Shown: positions 5,769 to 6,980 of the stretch, piece by piece
Position numbering within the stretch: position 1 is the first letter of the stretch
How the letters are laid out: every line of letters starts with the position of its first letter
Translations under genes and position numbers: made by a program
Notes under the pieces: model-generated
The model's database searches: none
The model's input: only the letters and a program-made list of their open reading frames with translations
Told to the model about the DNA's origin: nothing
Source of the DNA: an uncultured Actinomycetes bacterium
GTDB taxonomy: Bacteria; Actinomycetota; Actinomycetes; S36-B12
NCBI GenBank assembly: GCA_937876275.1
Contig: CALFIA010000350.1
Location: forward strand, 1 to 6,980
Direction of reading: 5' to 3'
Length of the DNA stretch: 6,980 nucleotides

Positions 5769-6308
5769 GTGGCTGGTACTCCTGAGAAAACACGACGAAG
5801 AGTTGAGAAGATTCATTGGCTTTGGCCTCTTCCGGGGGGGACTGGGCAGTTGCTCTCGAGCCTCACAGTCTTCGTCGAGCTGGCTACAGATGGACTGGCA
5901 ACGGATAGGTACACCATCGCAGTTGTGCGCGCGTTTCCTGGTGTCACCTCTCACAAGGCAGCTCGGTCGTATACAAAAGTTGTGATCGACCTTGGCCTGA
6001 TAGACCGTGTCGACGGTCGAGTCGTTGCCACTCCGCTTGGCCGTCGATACTTGAAATCGCAGAGTCGTGCCATCGTCCGAAAGGCACTTTCGGAACGTAT
6101 CGCAGGCATCGACGAGCTCGTCGAGGAACTCGAACGCAAACCAGATCGGATTGGCTTGCTGCTGCCGAGACTTCAAACGCGCGGGTTCCCTTGGCGCACC
6201 GCCAGCCAGATCCGTTATCGGTTGCGGTGGCTTGAGGAAGTTGGAGTAGTCACCAAGACCGGCAATGCTCGCCCGATCTACTCGTTGGCGAGGCGGCCCC
6301 GTTCTTAG
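5769..6308 (+). CDS. Double winged-helix protein linked to the restriction-modification system
   Basis: The product is 179 residues from GTG 5769; the frame stays open to a TTG at 5709, which would add 20 residues and overlap the methyltransferase start. Counted from the longer form, residues about 45-115 look like a winged helix: GTGQLLSSLTVFVEL, SHKAARSYTKVVIDLGLIDR, then VVATPLGRRYL as the wing. Residues about 150-193 look like a second one: FPWRTASQIRYRLRWLEEVG, then NARPIYSLA. No catalytic motif is visible. I do not recognise a named family. A DNA-binding regulator (C-protein-like) or an accessory subunit of the system are both possible. There is no clear ribosome site for either start. 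TACCTT ends six bases before GTG 5769, the spacing seen in leaderless actinobacterial genes. A hairpin 52 bases past the stop may end its transcript. Confidence 0.72.
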   Translation: MAGTPEKTRRRVEKIHWLWPLPGGTGQLLSSLTVFVELATDGLATDRYTIAVVRAFPGVTSHKAARSYTKVVIDLGLIDRVDGRVVATPLGRRYLKSQSRAIVRKALSERIAGIDELVEELERKPDRIGLLLPRLQTRGFPWRTASQIRYRLRWLEEVGVVTKTGNARPIYSLARRPRS

Positions 6309-6359
6309 CAGCATTTCCGGAGATCTATTCACGAAAGTGAAGGTATCGACCACCTGTGA

Positions 6360-6386
6360 CAGCCCAATTCAGATTGGATTGGGCTG
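6360..6386 (+). terminator. Hairpin downstream of the winged-helix gene
   Basis: CAGCCCAAT (6360-6368) and ATTGGGCTG (6378-6386) are a perfect 9-base inverted repeat with a 9-base loop. The loop allows an alternative stem, CCAAT-TCAG-ATTGG. There is no following T-run, so as a terminator it would be of the U-poor kind often seen in actinobacteria; it could also be a protein-binding site. Confidence 0.45.
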
Positions 6387-6503
6387 ACCAGGTCGTGCGA
6401 CGTGTACTGAAGTTGGTAAGTCGCTGGTTTCCGCACAATCCATTCAATGGCGTGTTGATTTCCGTGGAGTGCAAGCACGCACCTCGCCCGCACTTTCAGA
6501 CAC

Positions 6504-6674
6504 ATGAACCGAGGAACGGAGAGCCACTCCGACACAACATGCAGGGTCGAGTTCGACCCGAACCGAGATGGCCCGGCGAGTCTGGATGAGGCCGAGCTGC
6601 AGTTGAGCATCCTGCTCGTGAAGGTCGTCGAGCGACTGCGACGAGAGCAGGGCGAGGTCGCCCTCGCTGGCTGA
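6504..6674 (+). CDS. Hypothetical small protein, 56 residues
   Basis: ATG 6504 to TGA 6674 encodes 56 residues: a polar N-terminal part with a single cysteine (C13), a V-E-F-D-P-N-R-D turn, then an amphipathic helix (SLDEAELQLSILLVKVVERL) and a charged end (RREQGEVALAG). GC-rich third positions in the second half (CTG, CTC, GTC, GAG, GCC) look coding. A strong intrinsic terminator 18 bases after the stop also supports a real transcription unit. An in-frame TGA lies upstream, and no alternative start with a better ribosome site is visible, so initiation may be weak or leaderless. I do not recognise a family. Its place beside a recombinase gene suggests a mobile-element accessory protein; this is inference. 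Confidence 0.55.
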   Translation: MNRGTESHSDTTCRVEFDPNRDGPASLDEAELQLSILLVKVVERLRREQGEVALAG

Positions 6675-6687
6675 GTCAGCCAGCGAG
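6663..6687. repeat. Perfect 25-base palindrome (12-base arms) over the small ORF stop codon
   Basis: CTCGCTGGCTGA at 6663-6674 is followed by a single G and its exact reverse complement at 6676-6687. The TGA stop of the 56-residue ORF is the end of the left arm. In RNA it would form an 11-base-pair stem with a 3-base loop, just ahead of the terminator hairpin. As DNA it could be a protein-binding or recombination site. Confidence 0.7.
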
Positions 6688-6691
6688 ACCA

Positions 6692-6726
6692 GGGGCGGGG
6701 CCTTCGGGTCCCGCCCCTTTCTGTTT
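6692..6726 (+). terminator. Strong intrinsic terminator
   Basis: GGGGCGGGGCC (6692-6702), a TTCG loop (6703-6706) and GGTCCCGCCCC (6707-6717) form an 11-pair stem with one G-U pair and a stable tetraloop, followed by TTTCTGTTT. The T-rich side is on the plus strand, so it ends rightward transcription from the small ORF and would block read-through into the leftward recombinase gene. Leftward transcripts meet the same hairpin without a U-run. Confidence 0.88.
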
Positions 6727-6980
6727 CAGGACCGTGCTCGCCGTTTCGGTGCTGCCTTCTTCCGAGCCGTCGCTGTCGCCTTCTTCTCGGCGGTTCGTGC
6801 AGCGAACTCGTGCGTCGGGTCGAACGACAGTGACAGGACCAGGCGGCCGTCCAGTGGTTGGGCGTGCTTGGTGCTCGGCTTGATCTTCACGATCGCGCCG
6901 AGCGCTTCCAGCGCCTCGACCCTCTCCGAGTAGTTCATGTGATCCCAGAGATCGGCGAGCGTTCCGATGCGTTCTCCGGC
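6726..6980 (-). CDS. Probable large serine recombinase, C-terminal part (cut by window edge)
   Basis: The leftward frame is open from the window edge to TGA at 6726-6728, 84 residues. It contains RIGTLADLWDHMNYSERVEALEALG (two amphipathic helices), a V-K-I-K-P strand, then RLVLSLSFDP and a basic tail rich in Lys, Ala and Arg (KKATATARKKAAPKRRARS). The pattern W-x-x-M/L-(5-6)-R-x-A-x-x-x-x-G-x-x-V followed by a strand ending in FDP is how many actinobacterial large serine recombinases (resolvase/invertase type integrases) end. The catalytic serine domain would lie outside the window, so the call rests on this tail alone. A methionine at 6938 would give a 70-residue protein, but the frame continues past it without a stop and the upstream residues fit the same helix. 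It could instead be another DNA-binding protein with a basic tail. Confidence 0.45.
   Translation of the reverse strand, partial: AGERIGTLADLWDHMNYSERVEALEALGAIVKIKPSTKHAQPLDGRLVLSLSFDPTHEFAARTAEKKATATARKKAAPKRRARS

Noticed and set aside
5706..6353. A 215-codon leftward frame whose TGA overlaps the methyltransferase ATG (ATGA)
   Set aside because: The overlap looks operon-like, but the protein is rich in Ser/Pro/Arg with no recognisable fold, while the opposite strand gives two clear winged-helix patterns over the same bases.
1..6980. CRISPR arrays, tRNA or rRNA genes
   Set aside because: No regularly spaced repeats and no cloverleaf or rRNA-like stretches were seen on either strand.

Overview
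The window looks like a high-GC actinobacterial chromosome segment carrying mobile accessory DNA. The reasons are GC-rich third codon positions, Shine-Dalgarno and possibly leaderless starts, and actinobacterial-type families (HxlR plus dihydroflavonol-reductase-like SDR, a DUF3987 helicase/primase-like protein, a probable serine-recombinase C-terminus). Genus cannot be given from sequence alone.

Layout, left to right. (1) 1-139, minus: the N-terminal part of a HicB-type antitoxin, cut by the window edge. (2) 140-522: non-coding, ending in a promoter/operator. (3) 523-2332, plus: a metabolic/stress cluster of an SDR-family NAD(P)-dependent reductase, an HxlR regulator 8 bases behind it, and a DUF1330 protein with its own promoter. 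A nearly identical 23-base element (21/23) overlaps the -10 region in front of both the SDR and the DUF1330 gene, which suggests one small regulon controlled by the local HxlR protein. (4) 2385-3461, minus: a DUF3987-type ATPase typical of plasmids and integrative elements. (5) 3692-6308: a compact restriction-modification island, visibly lower in GC than the left flank. It holds a BsaWI-like type II restriction enzyme with an N-terminal Cro/C1-type helix-turn-helix (plus), a beta-class DNA methyltransferase (minus) whose stop codon overlaps that of the nuclease, and a divergent protein with two winged-helix domains (plus). (6) 6309-6726: a hairpin, an unannotated 56-residue ORF, a 25-base palindrome over its stop codon, and a strong intrinsic terminator. 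(7) 6726-6980, minus: the C-terminal part of a probable large serine recombinase, running off the window.

The simplest reading is that a host SDR-HxlR-DUF1330 cluster lies beside an integrated element (DUF3987 protein, recombinase, small ORF) that has picked up a restriction-modification cassette. The most interesting part is the cassette. Its nuclease carries its own DNA-binding domain, lacks the first arginine of the expected CCGG-reading motif, and is partnered with a double winged-helix protein. The only two WCCGGW sequences I found in 3540-6340 flank that winged-helix gene.
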